64,000 nt of DNA from Maniola hyperantus (lineage: Eukaryota; Arthropoda; Insecta; Lepidoptera; Nymphalidae): NCBI RefSeq assembly GCF_902806685.2, contig NC_048541.1, positions 14,084,662 through 14,148,661 of the forward strand, written 5' to 3'. Below, piece by piece: positions 1-11,131 of the stretch. The notes below the pieces were generated by a model. The model saw only the letters and a list, made by a program, of their open reading frames with translations, did no database searches and was not told the DNA's origin. Position 1 is the stretch's first letter, and the number at the start of each line of letters is the position of its first letter. Position numbers and translations under genes: made by a program.

Positions 1-227
1 CATTAGTAATCATTGGATTTAATTTATCATCACTATTAAAGCCCACTGTCTTAACTTCTCTTTTTATACTAAATTTGTCACGTTCATATTGTCTATTCAT
101 CGCACGATGAAATGACATCGCATCATCGCGCGAGCGATGCCAATAGGACGGCGCCATAGGGTCCCATTGACATCCTCCGGGTACCCAAAACTGTTACAAC
201 TATAAACAACCGTTTCTAGATCACTGA
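1..227. other. Left flank, no gene recognised
   Basis: Sequence before the first LTR element. I see no recognisable coding region or repeat in it. The last four bases (224-227, CTGA) are the left copy of the target-site duplication of the element that follows. Confidence 0.5.
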
Positions 228-713
228 TGTTAGAAATCATGTTATAAATATTAAAATTTGTAGAGTTAAATACTATGGCCATAATTAATAGAGCGCATTA
301 AATATAATATGAAGGAAACATTTGATTGAATGTAGAATATTGCAACCTAAACCTTATGTGATTCATTCAATCAAATGTTGTTGACAATACACATCCCTAA
401 ATTGCATATCTATTTAAAGTAACTTACTTACTAAGTTTGTTAATCGTTAAAATTACTACAATTATTTATCAAAGTAGTATTACATATATTTGTTTGTTAA
501 CATAATAATGACTTTAATTAAGATACGTTGAAAACGAATCTTAAGGAATGAACGAAGGTAACTTCACGTCATTTCGATTAATGTCTGAGTTCATTCATGA
601 TAAACGATATAAAAAGCCGTGTGGCCGAATAGGCAAGTAATTCTGTAATGAAAACCGACAAATAAACTTGTGGAATCGTCTTCGAGTTATTTTTCCTTCG
701 TGGTCTCCTTACA
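228..713 (+). repeat. 5' LTR (486 bp)
   Basis: Starts TG and ends CA. It contains a TATA-like box at 608-615 and a polyadenylation signal AATAAA at 661-666, about 50 bp apart, as in a compact U3-R arrangement. Compared by eye with the 3' copy, I find one difference: A at 486 against G at 4432. That points to recent insertion. Confidence 0.88.
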
Positions 714-1189
714 TCAGAAGCAGGGATCGATCGGCTGAACGCAGGTAATAAGTGATTTTTTTTATTGTGTGAATAAGTCTAAAGCGATTTGAAAATTGAG
801 ATGTTTTTTTTTGTGTTTTAAACCTGTTCATTAATATCCATTTATGGAGTTAATTATGGAAATACCCACCACCTTCAAAAGATAATTTACGAAAAGGAAA
901 AAGGAACAAAATGAAACTTTGCTGAGATAGGAGTGATTTTTTTAATCTACCCGTATTTCATCGATTTCCATGTTTTGATCTTTCCGTGTTACTAACGTCT
1001 CTAACCGATCTACGTAGTTAACCGATTTTCAAACTATAAATAATTAAGTATGTTAAAATCTAACGCAATAACATTTATTTCTAAGTAATGTGTGTTTTTC
1101 ATCTACCCGCATTACATTGATTTACATGATCAAAATGTTTATTCGTCTTTTTTTTCTTTCGTTCTTTCATATCGAGGACGACGATGTGC

Positions 1190-1975
1190 CGCAAGCCTCA
1201 GCCTGGAAGTGCGGCCAGAGACGCAGTCGCCGGTGTGGCCGGAGTACAGCCGGGAACACGGCTGGCAACGCGGCCAGAAGCGCGGCCTCCACGCCGCGAT
1301 GCGACTGGGAGCGCAGCCGGCAGGACAGCTGGGCGGTGCGGCCGCCCAGCTGGCCGCTGGCACGGCCAGGAGCGCGGCCGGGAGCACGGCCGTCGGCGCG
1401 GCTTGAAGTGCGGCCGCCGGCGCGGCCGGGAGCTCGGCCGCCGGTGCAGCTGAGAGCGCGGCCGTCGGTGCGGCCGGGAGCGCGGCCGTCGATGCGGCCG
1501 GGAGTGCGGCCGGGAGCGCAGCCGTCGGTGCGGCTGTCGGCGCGGCTGGGAGCGCAGCCGCCGCCGGTGCAGCCGGGAACGCGGCCGTCGGTACGGCCGG
1601 GAGTGCGGCCGTTGGTGCGGCCGGGAGCGCGGCCGTCGGTACGGCCGGGAGTGCGGCCGTCGGCGTGGCTGGGTGCGCGGCCGTTGGCGCGGCCGGGATC
1701 GCGGCCGTTGGTGTGGCCGTCGGCGCGGCTGGAAGCGCAGCCGCCGGTGCGGCTGGGGACGTGACCGTCGGCGCGGCTGAGAGCGCGGCCGTCGGCGCGG
1801 CTGAGAGCGCGGCCGTCGGCGCGGCCGTCGGCGCGGCTGAGAGCGCGGCCGTCGGCGCGGCTGAGAGCGCGGCCGTCGGCGCGGCTGAGAGCGCGGCCGT
1901 CGGCGCGGCTGAGAGCGCGGCCGTCGGCGCGGCCGAGAGCTCGGCCGCCGCGGTGCGGCTGGGAGTCCAACCAGA
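1190..1975. repeat. GC-rich minisatellite with 24-bp core inside the LTR element
   Basis: An approximately 800-bp island of GCGGCCG/GCGGCTG motifs in an otherwise AT-rich element. From about 1765 it becomes a regular 24-bp tandem repeat (core GCGGCTGAGAGCGCGGCCG) with about seven copies. Because 24 is a multiple of 3, several frames on both strands stay open and give low-complexity Ala-, Arg/Pro- or Arg/Ala/Asp-rich peptides. These should not be read as genes. The earlier part is a degenerate version of the same motif. Confidence 0.85.
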
Positions 1976-2734
1976 GCAACCGAGGGAAGCAGAAAAGTCT
2001 GCTAATTCGAATGGTGATAATTATGCATCGATGTAAACATGTTAATATGAGTTATATAGATTTCATGAGGCTCATGAGTTTTGTAGATTTATCAATGATC
2101 AATCTCCAAAACTGCATTATGATGAAAATAAAACAATCTCTAAATTTGATTCAACAACAAAAGTTAATGAGTGCACTAAATAACATACCACTTTTGCATT
2201 CCCGACTCAGATCATGTTAAAAAAAAATAGTACATGGTAATTACAATCGATTGACCGCAAAACCTTAAGGGCTTGTGTGGATCTTGTAGATTTGCTTGGG
2301 TTTTCGAAAGACATGGGTAGGGACTAGGGAACATAACAGTGGAAGTACCCATAACCCAATGCATAGACTCAGAACTCTCACTCGATGATATTTTATGACA
2401 CCCGATAATTTGTTTTAGTTTAGTTGAGTCTCAGAGAACAATATTATTTAAAGCATTGTCTTTTTTTAAAGATTTTGATGAAGGGATTAATAAATTAGAG
2501 AAATCTTTCACTTATTGGATTATGCCATATTAACTTTAAATGAAAAAAAAATGACATTTCTATTTATTTTGATATATAAATATAAGTAATCTATGAAAAA
2601 ATCTTGAACTAGTACACTCATTAACCAAATTCAATCAATCAATTAATAATTGTACAGATAGTGAAGAGAATAAATAATTATAATAATATCTACATTATTA
2701 GCATTATTAAATGTAGTCTAACGGAACGATCAAG

Positions 2735-3090
2735 GGATCAAAGGATATTCCAAGCATAAAGTTAAGGGGATGTCAAAATGAACTTCCAGGCATGAACCGA
2801 GGGCATGTCCGAAGAAGTTCCAGGCATTAAATTAAGGGAGTGTCTGAAGGAACTTCCAGCATGAAATGAGGGTATGTCTGAAAAAGTTCTAGACACGAAA
2901 TTAAGGGCATGTCTGAAAAAAAATTTCAGGCATAAAATTAAGGGCATGTCTGAAAAAAAATTTCAGGTATAGAATTAAGGGCATGTCTGAAAGAACTTCC
3001 AGCATAAAATGAGGGTATGTCTGCAGAAGTTCTAGACACGAAATTAAGGGCATGTCTGAAGAAAATTTCAGGCATAGAATTAGGGATGCT
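2735..3090. repeat. Degenerate 37-bp tandem repeat array
   Basis: Units carry the motif TTAAGGGCATGTCTGAA followed by TTCAGGCAT or TTCCAGCAT. Successive starts at about 2903, 2940 and 2977 are 37 bp apart; other units are 34-37 bp, giving roughly nine copies. It lies inside the LTR element and has no coding signature. Confidence 0.75.
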
Positions 3091-3136
3091 TAAAGAAAAT
3101 GTTAAGCATTATTTGAAAATTGAATTATATGAGTAG

Positions 3137-3195
3137 CAGGGAGCTGCTGGATTCAGGCGGCACAAGACTATGGAAGTTCCTACGAGATTTAAAAA
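3137..3195 (+). pseudogene. RTE-type LINE 3' ORF scrap
   Basis: The stretch GGGAGCTGCTGGATTCAGGC and what follows matches, by eye, the segment near the C-terminus of RTE-like reverse transcriptases seen on the minus strand around 29200 and on the plus strand around 12173. Only about 55 bp remains. Confidence 0.5.
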
Positions 3196-3624
3196 AAAAA
3201 ATTAAAAAAATTATACAAGATAGATAGATAGAATTAGTAAATATGTATGAGAATTTTATTTTCTCTGTGATTTTATTTAAATCAGTGTAATTTTAATTAA
3301 TGCTTCAGATTATGATAAATTAAATTATTGATTGGTTATTTTTTTTGCGACACAAGTTCTCAAGTTCTAATTATGTTTCGTTACTCAAATACTAAAGTTA
3401 TTACTTTATTCATGTATCAATCCATTCTCATTTGATTATTGTAATTCTGATTTAATTGTTACAGTTTCACGATTAGTTTAATCCTGTTTTAAATGTATAA
3501 AACAATATTAAAGAAGCTAAAAATCTTGAGTAAGATTAAGATGAATTAAAATCTTAGTAATATTAGTTAAATAGATCTTAAATAATCTCAAGGATTTTAT
3601 ATTTAGTTCAGTTAGTTGGTAATA

Positions 3625-3990
3625 AAACATTTAGCTGGTATAATAAGCTTCCAGAAGACATATTGGAGGTGTCTCTCAACAATGTTCGAAGTCTTCATAA
3701 AACGTAAACTTATTAAAAAAAAATCTATTACAATAATACCTAAAGTACTATTTGAATGATAAGAAAGCTTGGTTGGGAATGAGTTGCTTAACAGCTTTGT
3801 GTTAGTTCTAAGTTATTTTGTAAAGTGGTGATAATAAAAAGATTACCCGGCTGAGTTTGTTGTGGGCTCTTCTCTTCTCTTCTTTTTGTTTTAAGTACGT
3901 ATTAATTATCACCACTATATCATTTTACCAATTCTGGATAAACAATTTGAGTTTGAGTTTGAGGTAGTCAGGGTGTAGTCTCATGAAAGC
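3625..3990 (+). pseudogene. CR1/Jockey-like LINE C-terminal tail and 3' UTR
   Basis: The plus strand encodes a decayed peptide with the WYNKLPEDILEV pattern typical of the extreme C-terminus of CR1/Jockey-type reverse transcriptases. A 3' UTR follows that recurs, in the opposite orientation, at 20185-20455 and 25985-26215 (shared inner motif GTGGTGATAA and its complement TTATCACCAC). It is a 5'-truncated LINE insertion inside the LTR element. Confidence 0.6.
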
Positions 3991-4173
3991 AAAAGCACAG
4001 TGGACATAAGTACATTATGTGAAAATAGAAGGAAATTCTACTTAAATTTTAAATTCTTTACCACGCTCTTCTCACTTAATTCAAAGGTGCTGAAATAATG
4101 TCAATTATAGTTAATTATCTACTTATGCAATTAAAAGTTTGAGGACAAACTATGATTATCAGAATGGCCGAAA

Positions 4174-4659
4174 TGTTAGAAATCATGTTATAAATATTAA
4201 AATTTGTAGAGTTAAATACTATGGCCATAATTAATAGAGCGCATTAAATATAATATGAAGGAAACATTTGATTGAATGTAGAATATTGCAACCTAAACCT
4301 TATGTGATTCATTCAATCAAATGTTGTTGACAATACACATCCCTAAATTGCATATCTATTTAAAGTAACTTACTTACTAAGTTTGTTAATCGTTAAAATT
4401 ACTACAATTATTTATCAAAGTAGTATTACATGTATTTGTTTGTTAACATAATAATGACTTTAATTAAGATACGTTGAAAACGAATCTTAAGGAATGAACG
4501 AAGGTAACTTCACGTCATTTCGATTAATGTCTGAGTTCATTCATGATAAACGATATAAAAAGCCGTGTGGCCGAATAGGCAAGTAATTCTGTAATGAAAA
4601 CCGACAAATAAACTTGTGGAATCGTCTTCGAGTTATTTTTCCTTCGTGGTCTCCTTACA
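4174..4659 (+). repeat. 3' LTR (486 bp)
   Basis: Partner of the LTR at 228-713, identical by eye except for one base (G4432). The right-hand target duplication CTGA follows at 4660-4663. Confidence 0.88.
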
Positions 4660-6028
4660 CTGATATCATTTTGTTACTGATTCGTGTAAAAACTTGGCCA
4701 TGTAGGATACTAGGACAAAGATAGGGCATATAATAAATAAAGTGTTATGACCATCAAGTGTAAAATATTCCGTAGTAAATAACAATTATGTCATTATAAC
4801 TTTCGATCGCGACGCGATAGCATCTGGTTGCGTTATGAATAATTAAGCTTCGGAGAGTTGCTCGATAACGCTGGGCAATTAATCAAACTCATTATGTTCC
4901 TTGGAACATAATGAGTTATATCTTGATATAGATCGTTTTTATGCTTTTCTTGATTTCACTCGACTTCTGAAAAAGTAACTAGTTCAAAAATATATTGAAA
5001 AACTTAAAAAAAAACGGTTTTTTAATGCCTGTGATATACGGAAACACACTTGCTTAAAAGTAAAATCAAAGGAATTATTGCGATAATAAACTATGATATA
5101 GATTCAATGCAATAATCAAAATCTAAAGTTAACTTGAATTAGATTTCTTTTAAATAGAGAAATTGAAAAATTCAGAACCGAGAAGACGATTTGAAACTAT
5201 GCACTACTAGAAATTCACCCATTATTCGTACAATCCAGTCTAATATCGTGCAGAACATAAAATAACAATTGTACTCTGAAATATAACGCCATATCCAGAT
5301 ATTACTTCGCTTTAGTTTAAATAATAGTTTTAGTACCGGTTCAAACCGGTTTAAAGTAGAAATATCCAGATTATCGCTTCAACCGGCGCCCCTGTACATT
5401 TGTCATCTTTATAGCCTCGCGGAACAGTCTGCCGCTAATAAAATTATACCAGACGGCATCATGAGGATTAAAATTTAAATACCCGGTTTTTAGTTCGAAG
5501 CATACTTGAAGTCTATTCAGTACTGAAAATAAAAATAAAATCTTATTATATAATATTTTGTTTAAAACAAGTAAACAAAAATTTCCTTTCTCCTACTTAC
5601 TAATTTAAAACTGTGCCTACGTGTGTTGAGCTGAACACGACAGGAGCATGCAACAAACAAAATTCGCGTAGCGTAGACAGCCTGAAGCTACAAGGTTCTA
5701 TGGGTTTTTCCATTCCATTCCAAGGTTCAATTTTAATTTAATAACGTCATCTTCCAATAACATGATTGGTCCACCGATCACATCTCCGCACTGCTCCGCT
5801 TCAGTGGACAGGAGAGCACGTTTCAAGCATTCGACTAACGTTCGTCGCGCTTTGATGAACGCAAAGAAAATACTTTACATTCGAGGGACGTTCAAGGAAC
5901 GTGTTTTTTGTTGTCTCATTGTTCATCCACCCAACAAAACGCTCCGCTTGTACTTGGCTTACCAAGAGTAGATGCAGTTAAAGGTATGCATAAAAATGAC
6001 AAGGCTATATGCTTTCCTTCATTTTAAA
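4660..6028. other. AT-rich intergenic stretch, no gene recognised
   Basis: No recognisable coding region. It contains a perfect hairpin (4886-4917) and, near 5335-5355, the palindromic AAACCGGTTT, which matches a Grainyhead-type binding consensus but is too short to be decisive. A 69-codon open frame at 5762-5971 has no recognisable domain. Confidence 0.4.
4886..4917. repeat. Perfect 15-bp inverted repeat with 2-bp spacer
   Basis: AACTCATTATGTTCC, then TT, then its exact reverse complement. It could extrude as a hairpin. No terminator-like T-run or repeat family explains it. Confidence 0.8.
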
Positions 6029-6237
6029 ACTGCTTCTTGCTACTTCGTCCGCGTGGATTTAGGTTTTTAAAAAATCCCGTGGGAACTCTTTGATTTACCA
6101 GAATAAAAAGTAACCTATGTCCTTCTTCGGAATGCAAGCTATTGCTGTACCAAATTTCGTTAAAATCGGTTGAACGGATGGGCCGTGAAAGGCTAGCAGA
6201 TAGACAGACAGACAAACTTTCGCATTCATAATATTAG
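6029..6237 (-). mobile_element. Short non-autonomous Helitron, interrupted by a SINE
   Basis: Read on the minus strand it starts with the AAATGCGAAAGT-type 5' end, passes GGGATTTTTT and CACGCGGACGAAGTAGC, and lacks the last CTAG. It is a diverged copy of the family seen intact at 6955-7167. A SINE abuts its 5' end at about 6238. Confidence 0.65.
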
Positions 6238-6479
6238 TATTTTTTTTTTTTTTTTTTTTTATTCAGATACAAGTTAGCCCTTGACTGCAATCTCACCTGA
6301 TGGTAAGTGATGATGCAGTCTAAGATAATAGCGGGCTAACCTGGAAGGGGTATGGCAGTTTTTATTAAATCCGTACCCCTTTGGTTTCTACACGGCATCG
6401 TACCGGAACGCTAAATCGCTTGGCGGCACGGCTTTGCCGGTAGGGTGGTAACTAGCCACGGCCGAAGCCTCCCACCAGA
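6238..6479 (-). mobile_element. Lepidopteran SINE, minus strand, poly(A) tail
   Basis: On the minus strand it runs from GTCTGGTGGGAGGCTTCGGC through CTTACCATCAGGTGAG to a poly(A) tract (poly(T) at 6241-6260 on the plus strand). The tRNA-like head seen in the copy at 26765-26978 is missing, so this copy is 5'-truncated. Other pieces lie at 27775-27825, 32683-32820 and 44569-44672. Confidence 0.75.
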
Positions 6480-6524
6480 CAAATCATAGTATGTATGATT
6501 TTAGCTGCTATGTCATCGTTGTTC

Positions 6525-6945
6525 TTTTAACCGTTATAGACATCCATCGTTGAACATAGGTCTGTTGCTAGGATTTTCCTAGATCACGGTCTTGTAATGA
6601 TTGTACGCATCGGGTCTCAACAAATCGCTTGAGATATATCTGTTCGTCAATTGGGGAGGCTCCTAACACTGGTTTACCCAAAAACTAATGTGTTTTCAAG
6701 TGCGAGATCACCTTTCTAGTATATTTTGTTCCCAACGTCAAGCTATACTCTTCAGCTTGATGACTCGTTGAGCTCTGTCAGTTACTTCGCTCGTCTTACT
6801 CCCATACACCACAATCTTGCGTCTCCTGGATCCAGCGGCTCCTTGCAACTCGTTTGATGCAGCTACGGGGATCTGCTAACGCTGCGCTTATCGGTGCGAA
6901 GTCGCTATTCCAGCACCTTACGACCCAATCTGGGTTCATAGAATT
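6525..6945 (-). pseudogene. Degenerate RTE-type LINE 3' fragment
   Basis: The plus strand reads the complement of the RTE ORF end: CTTGCGTCTCCTGGATCCAG, GCGGCTCCTTGCAACTCG and TCGCTATTCCAGCACCTT, matching in order the better-preserved copy at 29131-29640. Many substitutions and indels break the frame. Confidence 0.65.
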
Positions 6946-6954
6946 ATAGAATTA

Positions 6955-7167
6955 CTAGATGATGCCCGTGACTTCGTCTGCGTGGATTTTGGTTTTCGAA
7001 AATCCCGTGGAAACTCTTTGATTTTCCGGGACAAAAGGTAGCCTATGTCCTTCCCCGGGATGCGAGCTATATCTGTATCAAATTTTGTCAAAATCGGTTG
7101 AATGGATGGGCTGTGAAAGGCTAGCAGACAGACAGACACACTTTCGCATTTATAACATTCGTATGGA
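6955..7167 (-). mobile_element. Non-autonomous Helitron with intact ends
   Basis: Minus strand: the 5' end TCCATACGAATGTTATAAAT follows host A (complement of T7168). The 3' end has hairpin-forming CGCAGACGAAGTCACG, then CTAG (6955-6958) followed by host T (complement of A6954). The TC start, subterminal hairpin, CTRR end and A^T insertion without duplication are the defining Helitron features. It has no coding capacity. Confidence 0.75.
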
Positions 7168-7470
7168 TAGTATGGATATGTGCCGCATCCACCACTTTAG
7201 CCTTTCGAATATTAAAAGCGTTTTTATCGTAGCAAACTATAACATTCTGGCACAGATTCTGGTCCATGCTCCGTCATCAGAACTACGAGTAAAGTTAGAC
7301 ATCTCAATAAACATTCTGCAGCAAAGACCGGCGTATATTAGACGACAAAACATCGGTTTAGTTCTCATAACTGTTCGTTCTGTAATCAAAACTTTTGCTA
7401 CGAGAATGTTCGCTTATACGTGCATGAGTAGATTCACTGTAGCGAATATTATATTTTACTAAACTCTCTA

Positions 7471-8252
7471 TTACATACGTGTATCATTTATGAACGAAGA
7501 TATATTTTAGAGTCGATAAAAATTTCTCAAACTCAAGTTTATCCGGTGTTAACCCGCCTCTCGTAATATCCGTGTCAAGCGTAATAAACGTACGAATTTT
7601 ATAACTGACGCTTCCCGGACGTGCTATTTCTGTAGCAATTTATGTTCGTCCGTTTATATTTGCTGAATATCTGTGCTCAGATAATATGAATGAACAATAT
7701 AATTTGAAGACACTAATGCAACAAAAAAATCCGTACGTTGGGTCCAACCGGATACCTATTGCCATGTTTGAACTAACCCTTAAATGTCAATACAATAAAG
7801 ACCTGGGGCCCTACCGCGGTTGTTTGACAGCTACAATGTCACGATCGCAATCATCTCTGATTGGTTAATGCTCGCTCACTATTGGCTACAATGCATTGTT
7901 GCAACAAGAATTGAACAAATTCAGCCAATCAGAACAATTGATATTGTAATAATGATTGATGCCGGTTTTAGACAATCGCCCTACAGGTATACATTACATA
8001 TTATAATATAAATAACCTGTATACATTATATTGTTACATACGTGCATCATTTATGAACGAAGGTATATTTTAGAGCCACAGTTCAAGCTGATCAATATTC
8101 CTCAAACTCAAGTATATCCGGTGTTAACCCGCCTCTCGTAATATCCGTGTCGAACGTAATAAACGTACGAATTTTACAGCTGACGCTTCCCGGACGAGCT
8201 ATTCCTGTATCAATTTATGTTCGTCCGTTTGTATTTGCTGGATATCTGTGCT
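7471..8252. repeat. Spaced direct duplication of about 210 bp
   Basis: 7471-7677 and 8034-8252 are direct copies at high similarity by eye (both contain ATCCGGTGTTAACCCGCCTC, TAATAAACGTACGAATTTTA and TATGTTCGTCCGTTT), offset by about 563 bp. Copy two has a small insertion near 8077. The spacer (7678-8033) is single-copy in this window. No coding frame is shared between copies. Confidence 0.85.
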
Positions 8253-8944
8253 TCGATAAACGCCAGCCAGTTAATAGAATAATCACATAACCTGGTATTT
8301 CCGGATGAATTTTAAAGCGTTTCTGTTATAACCTATTTGATTGTATCGGAAACTATTTTGCGCACATTTTAATCAATTGAAAATAAATAGCGTAAATGAA
8401 TTTGAAACTTTATTTTATCTACATATAGTTAGAAAGTATGATAAAAAATTAAACATTAGTGTCTATTGAAAGAAAATCTCAAAATGTGAGAGGGGGCCAT
8501 ATCTACTGTATAAGGCATAGGTTTAATCTAATACTTATTTTTCACCAACGTAAGACTATTAGCTAAGACGGGCTACTGTAATAAACTTTGATATTAAATA
8601 TTATTAAAAAATAATATTTAAAAAGCACAATTTTAGAGGCAATATTTATAATATTTTATTTTTAATATCATCATAAGAGTCGCAAAGGTTCTTGCGAAAT
8701 TAATATCTTCTACGTTTCAAGTCTTAATATAAAAATGAGGATAGGTAGGTAATAAAATCTTTCAGTAATTTATTCGCTCCTTTGAACTCGAAAGGCGATG
8801 AACATTCAGACTGAATAGAAAATCATTTTTCCCCCCACCACTCGCATCGGTAAACGGGATTTGAGCAATGAACACAATTTGGTAGGGAAATTAATTCTTT
8901 GTTTTTCAGACTTTAATATTAAACCATTTTTCATGAAAGTACCT
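8253..8944. other. AT-rich stretch with an old repeat at 8760-8935
   Basis: No gene recognised. About 8760-8935 is a diverged inverted match to about 21540-21740 (shared GGCGATGAACATTCA and the surrounding order), so it belongs to a dispersed repeat whose ends I cannot define. Confidence 0.45.
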
Positions 8945-9390
8945 ATTATTAGGGTTCCGTACCTCAAAAGGAAAAACGGAACCCTTACAGGATCGCTTTG
9001 TTGTCTGTCTGTCTGTCTGTCTGTCTGTCGGTCAAGAAACCTACAGGGTACTTCCCGTTGACCTAGAACCACGAAATTTGGCAGGTAGGTAGATCTTATA
9101 GCTGACATTTGAGGAAAAATCTGAAAACCGTGAATTTAGGGTTGAATCACACAAAAAAAATTAAATTGTGGTCAAGAATAAATAATTAGTATTTTCAACT
9201 TTCGAAGTCAGTGACTATATCAAGTGGGGTATCATATGAAAGGTCTTCACCTGTACATTCTAAAACAGGTTTTTATTTATTTTTATGCATCATAGTTTTT
9301 GAATTATCGTGCAAAACGTCAAAAAAATACGACTGTAGTACGGAACCCTCATTGCGGAGCCTGACTCGCACTTGGCCGGTTTTTTATAAT
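8945..9390 (+). mobile_element. (GTCY)n microsatellite-bearing MITE, full copy
   Basis: Starts AGGGTTCCGTACCTCAAAAG with an adjacent inverted copy (ACGGAACCCTT) forming a hairpin. It then has (GTCT)n at 9001-9030 and ends ACGGAACCCTCATTGCGGAG through CTTGGCCGGTTTTTT. The same structure recurs at 12530-12962 and 35353-35782. It fits a described class of lepidopteran MITEs that carry a hitch-hiking (GTCY)n microsatellite. No coding capacity. Confidence 0.8.
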
Positions 9391-9783
9391 AATAGGTACC
9401 CATAGGTACCTACCTATTATTATAAAACCAACCACCTACATACATAGTACCTATTATTATAAAATAATAGGTACTAAAATGAAGCCCGCGACGTGATTCG
9501 TGTACATAAATAAATATAATATACCATTTTACAAAATAGATGTTTGTACATGGCCATAGCTATCTATCTCTTCCAGGCAACCTTAGGGTAGAAGATAAAT
9601 TAAAAATTGAAGAAAGCGAAAGGTGTATACCTACAAATTAAATACCATAATAAAAATATATAGGTATATACAGGTATTAAATAAAATATTAAAATATATG
9701 TTGATAATAATTGTATGGGTATTTTAAAAATCCCGCGGGAGTGCTTTGATTATCCAAGACGAGGCGTAGTCTAAGGGTGAGAT
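9391..9783. other. AT-rich sequence with small palindromes, no gene
   Basis: 9391-9475 is a series of ATAATAGGTACC palindromic motifs just beyond the MITE's 3' end. About 9555-9600 holds a short piece of the CTCTTCCAGGCAACCTT sequence found in the CR1-like 3' UTR near 42990. Nothing else is recognised. Confidence 0.4.
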
Positions 9784-9917
9784 TTACAGAGCGCACTCTG
9801 ACTTAGCTTAGACTTAAGATCCGGTTAAAACGAGATAGCGTTATATAGCTGGCATAAATCTGTCTCGTTTTAACAGTGACTTAAGTCTAAGCAAAGTCAA
9901 AGCACACTCTATAGATT
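9784..9917. mobile_element. Palindromic MITE (GTTAAAACGAGACAG family)
   Basis: The two halves are nearly reverse complements: AGAGCGCACTCTGACTTAGC to CGGTTAAAACGAGATAGC on the left, CTGTCTCGTTTTAAC to AAAGCACACTCT on the right. The centre is the same ATATAGCT/CATAAATCTGTCTCG sequence found in the split copy at 23045-23616. No coding capacity. Confidence 0.75.
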
Positions 9918-10084
9918 TCAGCCTAGGTGTCCGTCCACGGGATGTAAGCTAACTCTATAGCGAAGTTCGTCATAATCAACTAAATCGATTAACCTTGAAA
10001 ACGTTGCAGACAGGCAGAAAGATACACTTTACTGTTTATAATATTAATATTGATATCATGTCCTTCCATTTGATCGGATCCAAA

Positions 10085-10515
10085 GGCGGGCTGGGCTGTT
10101 TGACTTGTGAACGATCCCAAACTAACCGGCTCGTTGGAAAGCCAGGAGCACCGCAGAGACGTTAGCTCTCTATGCGTGTTCTATCGCCTTTATAATGGGG
10201 AGTGTTCTGAAGAGTTTTTTTGACCTCATTCCACCCTCCTTTTTCTACAACCGCACCGCGCGTCACCGTAAGGAATTTCAGCCTCACCTCCTGGGTGTCT
10301 GGTGCATTTCGACCGTCTGCTGTGCCAGATCCTTCTTTCCACGCACATGCAAACTATGGAACCAACTCCCATCGGCGGTGTTCCACTAGATTACAACATG
10401 GGGTTATTCAAGGGGCGGACCAACAAATTCCTGAAAGGCCGGCAACGCATCGGCATCGGCGGTTCCTCTGGTGCTGCAAATGTTCATGGGCGGCGGTAAT
10501 CACTTAACATCAGGT
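10085..10515 (+). pseudogene. CR1/Jockey-like LINE C-terminal pseudogene
   Basis: Conceptual translation on the plus strand contains YRLYNGECSEELFDLIP and later CKLWNQLPSAVFH and LKGRQRIG with VHGRR, but these lie in different frames. This pattern (LYRIYNGECSEELF, then AKLWNxLPxxVFP, then FKxxVNxFL) is characteristic of the C-terminal tail of lepidopteran CR1/Jockey-type non-LTR retrotransposons. A stop follows VFH at about 10388. The piece is 5'-truncated and untranslatable as a whole. Confidence 0.75.
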
Positions 10516-11131
10516 GACCCTCTTGCTCGTTCGCTCGCTATTTCTAATTTTAAAAAATGTTTCGACATCATTTGTGTCTTTATTGGTAACAAAATTAGTT
10601 TCATGATACTCAACAAATAATATACAATTTTCAGTAATAAGAAATCTTTCAGCTGAACTAAAACAGGTATCGCTATTATTCCTGGAAGGGAACGCTCACA
10701 AACTATTTTTAATAATGATTTTCATTCTATACAATACTTACTCATGATCCTATCGAAACGACAAACGACAAAAATACTGTAAAGTGAAGATCACCTATGT
10801 CTTCATTATTTAGACCTCATATCTTTAGCCAGTGTCAGACGAGTTTTAATATAACAGGATTTATGGTCCCGGAGGCGACATTCATTTTGGGTTACACTGT
10901 ACAATGTACAGTCCAGGCCACATAAAATGTACACGGGGATTCAAGTTAGTAACGCAGAACGAATTTTATTACAAAGGTTTATTAATTATTTATATATATT
11001 AATATTTTATTAATTTTAAAGTTGTTAACCTGAAATAAATATTTTTTTTTTTAAATTATTATTATTAAGTCAGTTCAGGGGTCATTATATTATTCTGTGG
11101 TCATAGCAACTGTGATATTATATGTTTAAAA
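10516..11131. other. No gene or repeat recognised
   Basis: AT-rich sequence. It contains short palindromes such as CTGTACAATGTACAG near 10900 but no domain-bearing frame. Confidence 0.4.

Larger units (their letters stand above)
228..4659 (+). mobile_element. Non-autonomous LTR retrotransposon (4.4 kb, no gag-pol)
   Basis: Two direct repeats of 486 bp (228-713 and 4174-4659) begin TGTTAG and end TTACA, as LTRs should. CTGA directly precedes the first copy (224-227) and directly follows the second (4660-4663), giving a 4-bp target duplication, or 5 bp if the terminal A is shared. The plus orientation follows from the LTR's TATAAAAA (608-615) lying upstream of AATAAA (661-666). The 3.46-kb interior shows no gag, protease, RT or integrase motif. 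Instead it holds a GC-rich minisatellite, a 37-bp repeat array and fragments of LINEs. It would need enzymes in trans. The superfamily is uncertain: the short TSD fits Gypsy or BEL/Pao. Confidence 0.85.

Noticed and set aside
1090..2036. Long open frames on both strands (up to 270 codons) rich in Ala, Arg, Pro or Asp
   Set aside because: They come from a GC-rich repeat whose 24-bp period is a multiple of three, so frames stay open on both strands. There is no domain, and the composition is that of the repeat.
5335..5355. Grainyhead-like AAACCGGTTT site as an enhancer call
   Set aside because: A single 10-bp palindrome in AT-rich DNA without other clustered sites or a nearby gene is not enough.
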